Below are positions 29,767 to 42,389 of a stretch of DNA of 64,000 bases, piece after piece. Below the pieces are notes generated by a model. The model saw only the letters and a list, made by a program, of their open reading frames with translations, was not told the DNA's origin and searched no databases. Location of the stretch: contig JAQFWX010000031.1 in NCBI GenBank assembly GCA_027605045.1, positions 468,717 to 532,716 of the forward strand. The letters are read 5' to 3'. This DNA is from Phallus indusiatus (Eukaryota; Basidiomycota; Agaricomycetes; Phallales; Phallaceae). A program made the translations under genes and the position numbers. Every line of letters starts with the position of its first letter. The first letter of the stretch is position 1.

Positions 29767-29888
29767 CTAGGAGAAAGGATGAAGAATACTGTCAGAGTAC
29801 TCTTGAGGTTCGGGTTTGAGATTCGGAACTTACTTCGAGTTTTTGGGGAAGGCTTTGAGGTGTTGGGCTTAGTCCAGTTTCCTACCCA

Positions 29889-29901
29889 CCTTTATATATG
29901 C
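29889..29901 (-). promoter_or_regulatory. TATA box of lectin copy 1
   Basis: GCATATATAAAGG on the minus strand about 200 bp upstream of the lectin ATG. A GTAAGT...CCTAG pair between it and the ATG suggests an intron in the 5' leader. Lectin copy 2 has the same distance. Confidence 0.55.
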
Positions 29902-29969
29902 AATTTCATGTCGTGTTCGTTAATTTTAGAATGGTTGGAGACAATCCGATTTCAAGCGTGGCATACATA

Positions 29970-31239
29970 GGTCATATGACTTGAAATTGGTATCCTGCGA
30001 TGTCAACTGAGTTGACATGCCGAGTCGTTATGAAGAAGAGTTGAACGCGGGAGTGGGCGAGACGTACGATCTTAAGACTTCGAAATTCGCAAAGGCTGAC
30101 AAGAAGTAAGATCTTAAGAGTTTGGGAATTCAAATAATGTTTTGCATACCATTGCTTGTATTCTTGAATTTGATTTAAACAGGTGTGAAGTCAGAATTGA
30201 ATAGGCTAAGAGCCTAAGACAGGCGCGAAAGGTCAAATAATATGCCACCAGTGTCACTTGACTTGGAGCGTGTGCCATTGCTGGGCTAAAAACCAGGGCA
30301 TTCAATGAAAATTTGAGATTTCAAATTACGTCAAAACTAGAAATGTATAAGCGAGGTTTCCATTGCTACATTCAAGAAAAAATGCGTCTTAGTGGATAAT
30401 ATGTACTTACATACATATTATTCAAAGATGTCGCACGTTGCATCAGCGGCGATGTAATTGATGCGGAATATAATGAGTAGGCTTTAATTTCGTGGCTGGT
30501 TTTGAGGATTACTAAAACAAGGAAGAACTAGTATGATGGCACGTTCCAAGCCCAAGCGAGCTCTGGCTCGCGGGTGTAAGGAATTCCAGAGTAAGGTTAC
30601 AATGACATAGACATTTGTTTTGATAAAAGACTTGTAAAATAGTTGGCGTTTGCAAAAAGGAGTCTTCTAATAGCCGTAATTTTCCATGTGCATGTGGACG
30701 AGCCTTTTCGTGATGTTGACGGTAATCGGAGGTGTAAAAGAGCTGTCATGGCTAAATAATAATAGAAGATTAATTAATCACGTATTCCCCTCTGAAGTCG
30801 CCAACGCACATTTGTATATGTTTATGTGTCCAATTCTCCAATTTGACAGCTTTAAGCAGAGTAGGTATGCATGCAAGAACGCTTATTGAATTATCCATCA
30901 CTGGGGCTACGGAGAACTGTAATAAATTCTTCAATTACGGAATAGCTGAGCCAGAATTTACCTTAATTGAGTGCAACACTAGACGAGTTCTCAAAGCTGC
31001 TATATAACATTGGTACTGGGAGAAGTGAACGTGACCCCAAATAAAATCATATAATACGACTTGTCAAAATATGTCAGTCAAGTCAGTTTCTAAGAATTTA
31101 AGTTTAACTTGATTCTCAACTGCCAGTTTTCGTCTCAGTTGTTCTCTTCTAGAAGCATGTCAGAGTCGTCTAGCAGTTGATATATATAGAAACATCTTGC
31201 ATATCCTTCGTGGCAGTCACGAGGTATCTTTGAATTGAA
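29970..31239. other. Intergenic region, no gene recognised
   Basis: About 1.3 kb of AT-rich sequence between duplicated units. Small frames (for example 30114-30305 and 30686-30889) lack starts, homology or splice context. Confidence 0.5.
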
Positions 31240-31381
31240 GATGCTGAGAAACGGGCGGTTTGTTCGTTCTCGGATGTCATAATATTGACGGCGACCGCAA
31301 GGAGAAGTCATGGATGAGGAAGTTGAAATGTTTGTAAAAAGTTTACAGCCTTCAGAAATGATTCTGCTAGAGGAATACTGA
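31240..31381 (+). pseudogene. 3' remnant of the hypothetical gene (second duplicated unit)
   Basis: Matches the end of the 26634-27305 gene: the tail reads MDEEVEMFVKSL...LLEEY then stop, against DEEVKLFVESS...LLPEEY in the intact copy, with indels in between. Upstream parts of the gene are missing, so the duplication breakpoint or a later deletion lies near 31240. Confidence 0.75.
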
Positions 31382-31558
31382 GCTTTAAACCGTATGACAT
31401 GTCTCAGAAAAACAAAAAAAATTCCGGATGTGCCTTGGATGTACCTACGTTTTGCGACGCGTCATGCATGTCATGGTTGAACTTAGCCGTTAGGGCGTGT
31501 AACCTGGGCGTCCGGCACATCCCGAATTTAATCCTGTTTGCTCTTTTCAGCCTATGTA

Positions 31559-32858
31559 ATGGTCAAACCCTATATACCCCCTGCGGCCTATAAATGTCAA
31601 AAATGTGATAGGAAAGAGGATTTACTGCTTTGTGTTCGTTGCGGAGAGGTGAGAAGCAGGAATTCTAACCATGACCCAATCGCGGCGTAGTAACTTGCTG
31701 CTTGATACTGACCTGACTTTTCTATCACAGGCAGCGTATTGCTCACCAAGATGTCAAAAGAAAGACTGGAAGTCTCACAAAAAGTTCTGCAGTACGCGCC
31801 AATGGTCACTTGTTATCATACTTGAGCTCACGGTGATCAGGACAGACAGACCGCGTTGATCTTGCATCTTTTTCCCAGTTCTTGCTTGCATTGCCGATAT
31901 TTCTCACGCGATTCATGGATGCGACCAACATATAGCATTACGCCACACCATAATTAATGCCCCAAACCCCTCTACCCCACCCGAAACTCTTCCAGATGGA
32001 CGTCGTGCTCGAGTAGTTCGCCTAGGTGCACCTGTAGACAAGGTACGGTTCGCACAGGACGTAACGTACTGGTGGCCAAAAGGTGAAACAATGTCCGTGC
32101 GGGCAAAACTGCTGGACCGAGTGTTACGCGAGGGAAATGTCCTTCCCATCGTTGTTGGAACATGCATTGCGATTATGCTTAGCATCTACTGTTCGCCTCA
32201 TGCTACTACGCCCAATCCAACACGCCTCCGTTATAAATCTTCTGGTATAGCGGATTTCGGTGTCGCGCGCGGCAAAGTACGAGTTAATCCAGAAGAACAA
32301 CTGGTTTATATTCATCCTGACGGAAAGACAATTCAGTACGGTCAAGATCCAAATAATCACTACTGGATCTATTTCGAAACTCAGAAAGGCGAAACCATTT
32401 ACCTGGACTGCAATCTTTACACACTCAATTACTGTGTTGGGTACACACCAACCATCTATTTAACCCCAGCTGAAGCACGATCGCACATGCGCCTTCTTCC
32501 GGCTCTTTTCTGGGATCGCATGATGCGAAAATGGCAGCGTGCCAAGTTGATCCAAGTGCCGAATCTAACAGAACACAAACGCACCTCATTTTTACGTGAC
32601 AAGGACTTACACCGTGCTATGGGACTGTGTCATGTAGAGGGTGCTGATACTTACCGCTTTACAGGCAATTGTATGGCATTATTTGCCGGTATGATGGGAA
32701 AAGTGGAAGGGAAAACCCCGTCGGAGAAAAATGTGAGGACCATGATTGATACAATGCGTCAGGGGGTCAAACACATTGTTCATGCTTTGACTGATGGGAA
32801 GTGGAAATCATTTCCTTCCGATCCTCAAATGCGTGCTGACTTGGATACCGATACCTGA
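31559..32858 (+). CDS. MYND zinc-finger protein, copy 2
   Basis: Exons 31559-31648, 31731-31791 and 31879-32858 give 376 residues. The MYND finger is fully conserved with copy 1. Compared with copy 1, exon 3 has lost one base near its start; using copy 1's acceptor (GACAGACAG, just before ACCGCG) would shift the frame. A pyrimidine-rich acceptor 25 nt downstream (TTTTTCCCAG, ending 31878) restores the frame while dropping about ten residues. I therefore call it intact but with a moved splice site. The remaining sequence is highly similar to copy 1. Confidence 0.75.
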
Positions 32859-34323
32859 TCCAAATATTCTCTTCACGCCTATTGGTAGGGATCTATGCTT
32901 AGAATAATAAAATTAAAATGAACCATTGGGGTACGCGCACGAGACTGAAAATGCAGCTTTATACGAATTCTTCAAATCCACAAGTAATTGGGCTGGCTAC
33001 GATGATCATTGATAGGACGAAAAATATTGGCCTGATACTGTCTCTCAGGCCATCAGCACTGACGAAGTTGTTGAAATAAATAATGGAGAATGTCTTGTTG
33101 TTTCTTCTTCAACCTGAGACTTCAGTACTTGAAGCTAAATTAAAGAGTTGAATTGCAGCTAACAATTTAGGTGACCTCTAATTTTGAGACTGATGCAGAG
33201 TTCTTCCATAAATTGAGAGCCGCCATGAGCTGATTTCCTTTTCAGCGCGGAACTTCGCGTGGAACCGCAATAGTTGGTGTCAATCTCGAAAATCGGACGA
33301 CACCACATGTAATTGTCAGTGAGAAGCTTTCGAAAAACGTCTCGGCAAAATATTGCTTCAATATATGTCTTTGTATCTCATTTAAGATGCAAAACCTAAA
33401 AGCAAGGACTTGCAGCTGTCGTTTGTGACTCAGAGCTACGTGTCAGCCAAGATTGAGAACACTGACCATTTAGGGATTTTCTGCGATTCTTTTTTCGGAT
33501 ACGTTAGAACTCCGTGAGATGATTTTCAGCAGATGGGAAGACGAAGTTCACAGATCTGGAGGTAACGTGTCTGGAGGTGGACCGGGAAGTTACGGGAGCT
33601 GAATCAAGTCCGACTCCATAAACAGTTACAGGGCATGACTGGACGCCTCTCGAGGCCTCGACGTAATTATGTCAATCAGATAAATTTCCTGTCGTTTTTA
33701 ATAATTTATATAATATGCAGCATGAACGATATTATAATTTGGTGTCACGGCAGGCGCATACAAGCGCGTGCCATCTGGGCTTCCGTGAAAGGGAACTCGT
33801 CTGACGGGCACTCATGGGAGAAAGGTTACATGCTTGTCAATATGATCATATTGAATTGACATCAACCGATTAAGTACCTCCCGGGTTGACAGTTCTATTT
33901 TTGACACTGGGACGCCGTGTTGTTTTTGGGAACAGTGCTTGCCTCTGAATTCGATCCAAGTGAAATCGATTAGTATATATCGAATATCACTCTTTTAATT
34001 TATCCTTTTTCACATTGCTCGGATATATCTCAGGCGTATTAGATTGTCGCTCTCAGCTTTCGACAGTAGATTTGTTGAGAATGATGTTGCTCTGCGGTCC
34101 GAGTCGGGCGATGCATAACATTCAAAGGACTTGATTCTGAGCCTACATCATACAAAGACTGCAAGAAAAACTACAAACAAAGTTTTTTATTTTATTTTTT
34201 AACTTCTTTCCAAAAGTATGTAGACCCCTTTGAGCATGAGATGAGTTGATAGATAATTGAAGCCTGGATATGAAACAAATATCAATAAAATCGGATCTGT
34301 GGAGAAGGAAGTCACAGACCTTC
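32859..34323. other. Intergenic region between MYND copy 2 and lectin copy 2
   Basis: About 1 kb longer than the equivalent spacer in unit 1. The extra DNA (about 32.95-33.88 kb) has no recognised gene or repeat; 33885-34150 resembles the end of the unit 1 spacer. Confidence 0.5.
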
Positions 34324-34818
<495 letters not shown>

Positions 34819-34954
34819 CTATAATATTTGTTGAAACAATATCGCGGGTGGCGGTAAAAAATGTCAATTTTAGTCTGAGAGGTAGTAGAGGTTTACTCGC
34901 CTTTGAGAAGAGAGCTGAAGGACTTGGACTACTGCTCAAGTCGAAAAATTCCCT

Positions 34955-34966
34955 CCTTTTATATGC
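34955..34966 (-). promoter_or_regulatory. TATA box of lectin copy 2
   Basis: GCATATAAAAGG about 200 bp upstream of the ATG, matching copy 1 in position but with a different flanking sequence. Confidence 0.5.
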
Positions 34967-37488
34967 GTTTTCATGGCTTATGAATACGGAGTCTGAGTCG
35001 ATTAGAATTTCCTAGGGTGATGTTGCAATGAGAACATTCGATTGCAGGACCCAATAAAACCAATCACTTGGGTCAACAAAGAAAGACAAACTTGAATATT
35101 CTCCATTCACATTAAATGTCAAAGTTCGTGCCAGCTGACTTAGTCGGACCGGGATCAGAGAGGTCATTCCTTACAATTCGTGAACATAAACGGCGGATGG
35201 TGTTAGTAGTAGGAAATGAAAACTCCAAAACTAACCTTAATAGTATACGGCTTCTTTGTGCTGTTATGGAACAATGGAAGGATAGTCATGAATAAGACCT
35301 TAAAGAAGTAACCTATAAAAACACAGTGAAGTCACTTGACACCACAGAACGACTTGCATTGCCAATATTCAATGGTTCGAATGCCAGAGTGCCGAGAGTG
35401 TCAGAGATGTGCCAATCCTATGCTTCAAATGAAGCAAATTCGACACGCAAGGCCCATTATTTCCTTCGGTAATAGCCTTAAGGGAATCTTCAAATTCTTC
35501 TAACAATCATGAGAGTTAGACAATTGTTCAAGCTAGTTCACAATCTCTCACGTCTCTTTTCTATTCGGCGGCCTCAATTAGGCTGTACTATCAGGTTAGT
35601 GAAGTTAGTAAAGTGTCAGAATTGCAAGTTTGATTAGCCCATCGGAAGAGAAAACGCGCCCAACTTGAACTCTAATTGGTATTCCTTTTTGACTGAAGTG
35701 TAATCAATATTTGTTTTTCCGTGGAATGAAAAACTGTCAAGCTTCAAGTTTGGTCTAGAAGCACGAACTAAACGGTGGAGTCATGGACAGCCTGTCGGTT
35801 TCCACATGCACGCCTACTATATTTCGGCACGTACATTAACATCGAAAAAGGTTATCCCTTTTTAAATACGAGTATGCATGTCCTCGTGACCCCGCGAGTT
35901 CGCCGAAGGTCGAGTAAAATCGTAACCTGGTTCTGTGCTAAAGAAAAGGTAGTAGTGCCATTGAAAAGCCTGTTATTAATGACATCGACGACACCCACTA
36001 AGTAGTTACGGCTTACAATATCATATACTTTGTGTCTAATCGATCTTCGTCGTGAGAATTGGTAAATCACCATTTTAGATGGTGATGGTGATGGCGTGAT
36101 CGACGAGAACATAAACTCTATCAAAGTTGTATTTTATTTAAAATCGGTGGCGGGGGCTCCGAATAAGTGCCTGAACCGAGTCTCCCAACAGTTTGAAAGG
36201 CGTGATGTTGAACACCCATGAATTAGGGCATTTACGACCAGTTCATCATTTAGCAGGGTCGTTCAAAAAACTCGTTTTGACTCCAAGTCACTGACATAAG
36301 TTGATTCAGAATCAAGATCGGTTTCGATCTTCACACTAAAAATTCAGTATAAAATACCACTTCCCCGCATGTCGGTTTTGCCAGGGCTGTCGACTGTCGT
36401 GATCAGGTACCGCGAATTATCCAGGTTCAAGTTCTGCATATGCGTAAGACGCTGATTCTTGAAACCGAAGCTTTAACCATATAACATTAAGACTAGCAGG
36501 TAATTCAGAATATTTGCCCAGGCAGCTCCTGTAACAACCAGACTTGCAACGCTAATAGTTTGCAAATGATATCTAGTCATGTTCAGTTAATGATATTGAG
36601 CAGCAAAGGAAAGAGATTGACGTTTCTCCAGAATGAAGCATCCAGAAAGCAATTTAAACGAACACTTGATGACATGGGAAGTTTGATGAAGACAGGCTTC
36701 TGTTCAGCCACATAATTCAGTACCACTTATATTTGTCGTGGGCTGCCGAAGGACTTCTTTAATAGTACAAAACGAAAACTATGGGGTGATGAGAAAATAC
36801 ATACGAGAATGTTCGAGTTCCGCGACGTTTAACTTCATCGGAGGTGTGATAAACCATCACGTCCACATAGCGGAAGATCGATAACAGTGGAGCAAAGTTC
36901 GTCTTCAGGCTTCAAGGGCTAGGATTACTATTTCATCGCTTTCAGATTAGCTACGCAGTTGCGGAACCAACTTAATCAATCTTACCGCGTTGTGACGAGT
37001 GCAAAGGTCCCGGATACAATCTTGATAAAATTGGCATGTGTGAAGAGAGTTGCCAAAGGAAAGTCCTAGACAAGTCAACTTGATTCTTGAAAACCTGAAA
37101 GTTGATGTTTGCTAGACCTTATGTTGACATCGCGAAATTTGTGCTCTAATGAACAAATGACTAGAGAGATTTTTTCTCATATTACTGATCCCATTGAGAC
37201 TCCATGTTTATGACCTCCGCCGTGCAAAATCGCTAAAGGCTGCGTTGTTTGGGGTGCAATTGCAAGTTGCAACTGGGTTAACGTTGGGCGTCTGCGCACG
37301 TTAGGAGAATTCGGACTCCGCACGGCATGATATTCCGCCACAAGTGACAACATTTGCCACAATGATAATTCTCGATATTTGACTTTATGAGATTCGCAGT
37401 GCAGCTTTCGGAAACATCTCTTCGATTAAAATACTTTCGCTGCTGAGATTTTGAGGTTATACCTTTGTCTCAACAAAGAAACTACTAT
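34967..37488. other. 2.5-kb intergenic region, no gene recognised
   Basis: AT-rich with only short frames on both strands (for example 35775-36005). No domain, splice pattern or repeat stood out. Confidence 0.5.
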
Positions 37489-38444
37489 AATGGTAAGTTG
37501 GGTTAATACTGTACTTCGAAGCTCGGTTTAAGTTCATTCTGGACATCTCCAGACTATTTTTGACCACGAATTGGTAGTAGTGATTTATGTTCTGGGTGGT
37601 CCAGGAGTAGGTAAGTCGACACTCGTTTGTCGTTATTTCACATTCTGAAGAATGACTAGGGAAGGGAACTCAGTGCTCCCTTTTAGCTAAGGAATTTGAC
37701 TTTGAACATATCTCAGGTAGATTTTACATTCAAAAATGAATAAAGTGTCCAACTAACACTCGTCGCTAGCTGGAGCGCTTCTTCGCAAGGAACAACCACA
37801 GGAATCCGATTCAGATCCTACCAAAGAGATCAGAGAGTGCATTAAGAAGGGTGCCATTGTTGACGCAAAAATTATGATCCCGCTGCTTGAGAACGCAATG
37901 AAAGCTACTTTTAAGTCTAAACAGGGAAATTCAGCTTGGAAAAATGGAAAAGGTCGTTTTTTAATTGACGGGTTCCCAAGAAACATGAAGCAAGCTGAAA
38001 AGTTTGATAACGCTGTATGTCTTTTCTTGCCTTTTTTATTCTCGGTTCTTAGTAATATTTGCAGATATGTCGACCTTCATTCGTAATTCACCTTGAGTGT
38101 GATGAAGATACAATGTTAGCACGAACTCTTGAACGAGGTAAAACAAGCGACCGTGAAGATGATAATATTGAGAGTCTCAAGAAACGTTTTAGTAAGTTCC
38201 GGTTAAATAGGTTGTTGTTCAGGAGAAAGGCTGACAAACTATGGTAGTCGTTCACAAGGAAGAAACCAAACCTGTCATTGAATATTACGAGAAGCTAGGG
38301 AAACTGACGAGCGTGAGATTTCAATAACAATAATTTATTATAGTGACTTATAACCAACATTAGGTTGATGGCAGGCCGAACAAGAACGAGGTGTTTCAAA
38401 CTGTTCGGCAAGCCATTAATCATTTTCTGGAAGATCAAGAGTAG
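37489..38444 (+). CDS. URA6: UMP-CMP kinase
   Basis: Seven exons: 37489-37491, 37553-37610, 37660-37716, 37770-38014, 38065-38191, 38248-38312 and 38364-38444; 211 residues (yeast Ura6 is of similar size). It phosphorylates UMP and CMP (and dCMP) with ATP. The P-loop GGPGVGKGT spans residues 16-24 across an intron. The NMP-binding part follows (FDFEHIS, GALLRKEQPQESD), then GRFLIDGFPRNMKQA, ECDEDTMLARTLERGKTSDR (lid with arginines) and the C-terminal helix (VFQTVRQAINHFL). The first exon is only the ATG. No single exon is long enough to look like a gene by itself. Confidence 0.93.
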
Positions 38445-38755
38445 TGAAGACGAGCAAAAACACCATATTTACTACAAGAGTATCGATGTCTCGCCTAAAT
38501 ATCGTCGTAGTTTTTTATTTTCTATTTTGTTATAAGAGGCTTAGTTAATAAAGAATCGGACGCTTACGTCCATTGGGCATATATGATGGACATACATGTC
38601 GTGGACGGAAAAGAGTAAACCAATTCTACCATATGGACATATGGACAAAGGACCATGCCCAAGCTAGATAGGCCACTCGTCCATCCTGAAGATGAACTAT
38701 ATAGATAATCACCTGCACCTCCGTCGTCTTATTACGTCGATTCCCTCTTTCCAGT

Positions 38756-39397
38756 ATGCTATCGTTTATGTCCGTCACTCTCGATGACAACGAGCTCAAC
38801 TCTACTTCGTCAAGCTCTTCAACCGAATTTCAATCCACCTGCCCCCTATTCAATTTTCTTTTATCCTCTGTTGCTGGAAAGGCCGATGTTCTTCCCGTCC
38901 CCGTAGGTAAAATTATCCCAAGAATTTCACCGTTTCTCATAAACTTTCAGCAAACTTCAGAGGACAAAATATTCCAACAAACCGAAAAGTACCGATGCAG
39001 CCTCGGGTTCGCCGAACCACAGACACAAAATGTCCCTCCTCTTGTAGGGACACCTGAAGTAGAGAACTTCAAAAAACAGATACAGTTATCTTCTCACAGT
39101 CACGAAGAAATAGACAAGGCAATGTCAACATTAAAAATTTGTTGGTCACTCAAAAACGACGGGCGAGAACTTGGAGCCACATTTCCCCCCAAAAATTCAC
39201 CTTCCCCTATGTCCATTTATCCCATCTCTGACGTATTTGATCTGCCATTTGAGCCTTTTCCAACTTCGGGATATTTTTTGATCAGCGTTGATGAATGCTA
39301 CCGTAATTGGTATCTCCTTTTCGAGAATGAAGAGGGTCAAGTAGTTGGCAGGGTAGTTGATAAAAACTCAATTTGGATTGAGATGAGGGAGCTTTGA
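38756..39397 (+). CDS. Hypothetical orphan protein
   Basis: 213 residues, one exon, ATG 38756 with a TATATAGATA motif about 55 bp upstream. Ser/Thr-rich start, hydrophobic-polar middle, and an ending GQVVGRVVDKNSIWIEMREL. No signal peptide or membrane segment is evident and no family was recognised. It follows the kinase on the same strand by 312 bp. The long uninterrupted frame and the promoter-like motif are the only support. Confidence 0.55.
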   Translation: MLSFMSVTLDDNELNSTSSSSSTEFQSTCPLFNFLLSSVAGKADVLPVPVGKIIPRISPFLINFQQTSEDKIFQQTEKYRCSLGFAEPQTQNVPPLVGTPEVENFKKQIQLSSHSHEEIDKAMSTLKICWSLKNDGRELGATFPPKNSPSPMSIYPISDVFDLPFEPFPTSGYFLISVDECYRNWYLLFENEEGQVVGRVVDKNSIWIEMREL

Positions 39398-39669
39398 ATA
39401 AAAAATAAACTAATAGAACAAAAAATATACTTTTAGAACTATGTCCAAAATTCATATCTGACCCATGCAGGGGGGATGTTCAATTAAATCGCCATTACTA
39501 TGCACATGTGTTAACAACTGCCAACGTTCAGTTCCCCAAAATAATCTAAGAAAGCTGACACTTGATAGGCCCTGCTTTGAACCTTTGCTGTATCGCAGCA
39601 AATACCGATAAAGAGTCTTGGGTTATCATATAAATACATATCGATATATCCTACGAATTACTTAAGAAC

Positions 39670-40564
39670 TCATGTCGAGAACAAACGGCTAAAAATCCCT
39701 TTTCCCTTTCCTTTGCCATCCGCCGAACCGTCATCTTCTTTATCCGTGGTAAATTTGATATTGACGACGCAATGTTCAGCTTCGATCTCCAAATGATCCA
39801 TATGCCAAGTCTCATCATCTTCATATCCATTCGCAGCGAAATCGCCAATGAAATAACGCCCTTCATTAGATACCTCGGATAAAGTAGCAACATGCTGCTG
39901 CACTTCGGCATTGAATCGTATTTGACTATGTTGCATTTTGGAATGAACACTTCCAATGAAAGTTGTAGGAATGCGGATGGTAGCTGAGCCGTGTATGGAA
40001 GTTACACGAAGACGGAATCTGTTTTGCCGGCGATCATGCTGGAAAGAATGAAGAGTTAGCAAGAGTTTACATATGTATGACGTCAAAAGATGGACATACA
40101 ATTGTAAGATCGGTAGTTGCGTGCTTACACGTCGTCTCCAGCCTTGCCGGTCCTTTAGCGTCCGGACCACGAACGACATCAATGACAGCTGAGATGGATC
40201 CGTGTTTGGCGACTAGCCGGAGATTTAGATAATTGCCATCTCTATCTTGTGACTTGACAGCGCCCGGTGGAGCAGGCAAGGTGGGGTCAATGGAATATAT
40301 TCCTTTGATCGGGGTGTGTTGTTTTTCGACAGTCAGATAGTTCGTCGGATTGGTGAGCGGAGTGAAGTCGGCAAAAGAAGAGAAAGGGTTCGACGACGAC
40401 GATCCGCTAGGTTCTGCAGAAAAAGACGGAGGCGGTGGATCCTGGCGAGTTGCAGAACTTTCTGTGGCTTCAGTGTAGTCCGGTGGCATATCATTCTGAT
40501 CTGCGGCGGCGGTGTGGTCACTAGGAGGCGTGACATCGGACTTGTAGTCTGTCAGTGTAACCAT
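39670..40564 (-). CDS. DUF7330 domain-containing protein (copy 2)
   Basis: Exons 40564-40100 and 40038-39670, intron of 61 nt (GTATGT...TTCCAG), 277 residues. Conserved landmarks match copy 1: NPTNYLTV, IKGIYSIDPTLPAPPGA, GPARLETTCKHAT, HDRRQNRFRLRV directly after the intron, RYFIGDFAANGYEDDETW. The N-terminal 70 residues are Ser/Pro-rich and unlike copy 1; the tail is Lys/Gly-rich (GKGKGKGIFSRLF). The codon at 40570 is TTG, so ATG 40564 is taken. Function is unknown. Confidence 0.87.
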
Positions 40565-41148
40565 TTTCAACGAGGTGTGTTGTGAAGAGATTTTAGAAGG
40601 ATGATGATGAGGAGATGGTAGTGAGGAAATGCGAGGATTATAAGAAGGGCAGACGGCAAGGCGTCAATGGGAAGCGATGCGCTCCAGGTACGATTTTCGT
40701 TGGTCACGCGCACGCACATGCATGCGGAAATAGTTATTTGGTATAGCTTGGCGCAGTCCGTAGGCAAATACAAAGTCGAGAGTTAACGGTGCTATGATAT
40801 TCATGAGAATTGATCCTCTGATGCGTGATAATGTTTCGTAGAAGGTGGAGTTGGATTCTTAAGATTCGCTTGTTGCTGACACCGCTTTCATCGCTTTTGC
40901 TGTTCGGTATGTAGTCTAGTTGCTTTGGTGAGATGCGGATAAATGGTTAAGCCATCAGTGTGCTTCTTATTGCTTATTGTAACAATGAGCTCGCTCTATA
41001 TATCATAGCAAAGATCATGATCATTAGCAAGCACTTAACTGTGGTAACAAAGATAACATACGTTCGTTCACTGCATTCATACACAGCCATTTCTGAACCC
41101 GATGTTGTCAGGGTAATGTTGGTTTTGTTATCAAGCACGGTAACCAAG
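40565..41148. other. Intergenic region, no gene recognised
   Basis: 584 bp between the DUF7330 start and the oxidoreductase-like stop. Holds the upstream region of the DUF7330 gene; no other feature was seen. Confidence 0.5.
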
Positions 41149-41827
41149 TCATTCGGGGCATCCTTTTAGAACCCAGAAGGCTAGTCTACCAGCTTCCAAG
41201 AACATGTTCGTCCCACCACCGGTTCCACTGACTTTCGCTTGTTTCGCCATGATTGCCCTAGCTTCTTCTGCAGCTTGTACTGCTTTCAATTCTGTAAGAT
41301 CCGCGTATGGTTTCTTGTCAAATGAGATCTGTTCTTGAACGTCTGCCAAAGGACGGATTGTCTCGAGATCTCCAGATATCGAAGTTGTTCTCTGGGGTCG
41401 TATTTCATTTGGCCATGTGTGAGTAGGTATGCGCCTTTTCTCGAGAGTGCTACGAATGAGTGTGATATCTTGTTTGTACTGTGTTAAGGTCGAGAGATAG
41501 ACGTCATGGACACAGGGTCGGCAGTTTGACATACAGCAGTCTAGTAAGCACGGTAAATCGCTTCTTGCGGAGAAAATGAGTGATACGAAAAGTACCTTCT
41601 GGTGAAGGCGGAATTGGCCTTTGTGGTAATAAAAGGCCTTCAAAGTATACACTAGTAGAAGACTTGGTTGTCGGGTATTCCGCGTTTGAAGCTGAAGGGA
41701 AGATTGAGATGTTGATCGTGCTTTTGTCATCTTGGACTAATAGTCGAGTATGTCTATTAGCAAGGTTTACACCTTTTCTCCCTCGTATGAGTTGACTTGG
41801 GAGGAAATTTATGCGACTAGCATTCAT
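41149..41827 (-). CDS. Oxidoreductase-like domain protein
   Basis: Exons 41827-41596 and 41540-41149, intron of 55 nt (GTACTT...TACTAG), 207 residues. The family signature DCCMSNCRPCVHDVY (about 78-92) spans the intron and holds the conserved cysteines of the oxidoreductase-like domain (PF09791), found in small mitochondrial proteins. The N-terminal 40 residues are basic with few acids (INFLPSQLIRGRKGVNLANR), consistent with a mitochondrial presequence. The C-terminal part is helical (ELKAVQAAEEARAIMAKQ). Biochemical function is not established. Confidence 0.8.
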
Positions 41828-42145
41828 GAGCTTGATGACCGACCGATACAAATACAGAGTGCATGTATTTAGAACGGTTGAGACGGTTGAGCCAGAATTG
41901 AGATATTATGCAAATGTCGATAATGTTTGAAGGCGACACAAGTCTAGCAAGTTTTGTAACTTTCATGCACTGACTGGGAACTTTGAACACGATCGGGTGT
42001 CCGGGGTTGCCAGTTCGCCCGAATCCCGGCGCACTCCGCAACTCGACTGCATCACGTAATCAACATTGTGAAGCGCCCGTGTGCTCAAAATCAAATCAAG
42101 ACAGTCAAGGACGCAACGTCGAGCGTTGGGAAGACATCTATCAAT

Positions 42146-42378
42146 GTGAGTATGCATTTTTTATGCTGACCAAACGTATATTGGTGGATATCATGCTATT
42201 TGTGGTGTTTCTGAAAGGGTTTCATGCCCGACTTTGGAATGGATTGCATGGTGTTAATCTGGATGATGTCCTTCCAACCCGCCATTTCCTTTCAAGGACT
42301 GGGGTTTTGAATTCTTTTTCCTGTCTTCCTGTTATTATAGTTCAGCTTCTCATACTGATACTTTGTTTTTTTATCCAG
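42146..42378 (+). other. Probable 5' leader intron of the eL20 gene
   Basis: GTGAGTATGC donor at 42146 and a TTTTTTATCCAG acceptor ending 42378, twelve bases before the ATG. Leader introns are common in ribosomal protein genes. No convincing intronic snoRNA was found. Confidence 0.55.
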
Positions 42379-42389
42379 ATTTTATAAAC

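Noticed and set aside
42146..42378. Possible intronic C/D snoRNA in the eL20 leader intron
   Set aside because: A GATGATG-like and a CTGA motif exist, but no terminal stem pairs them and spacing is loose.
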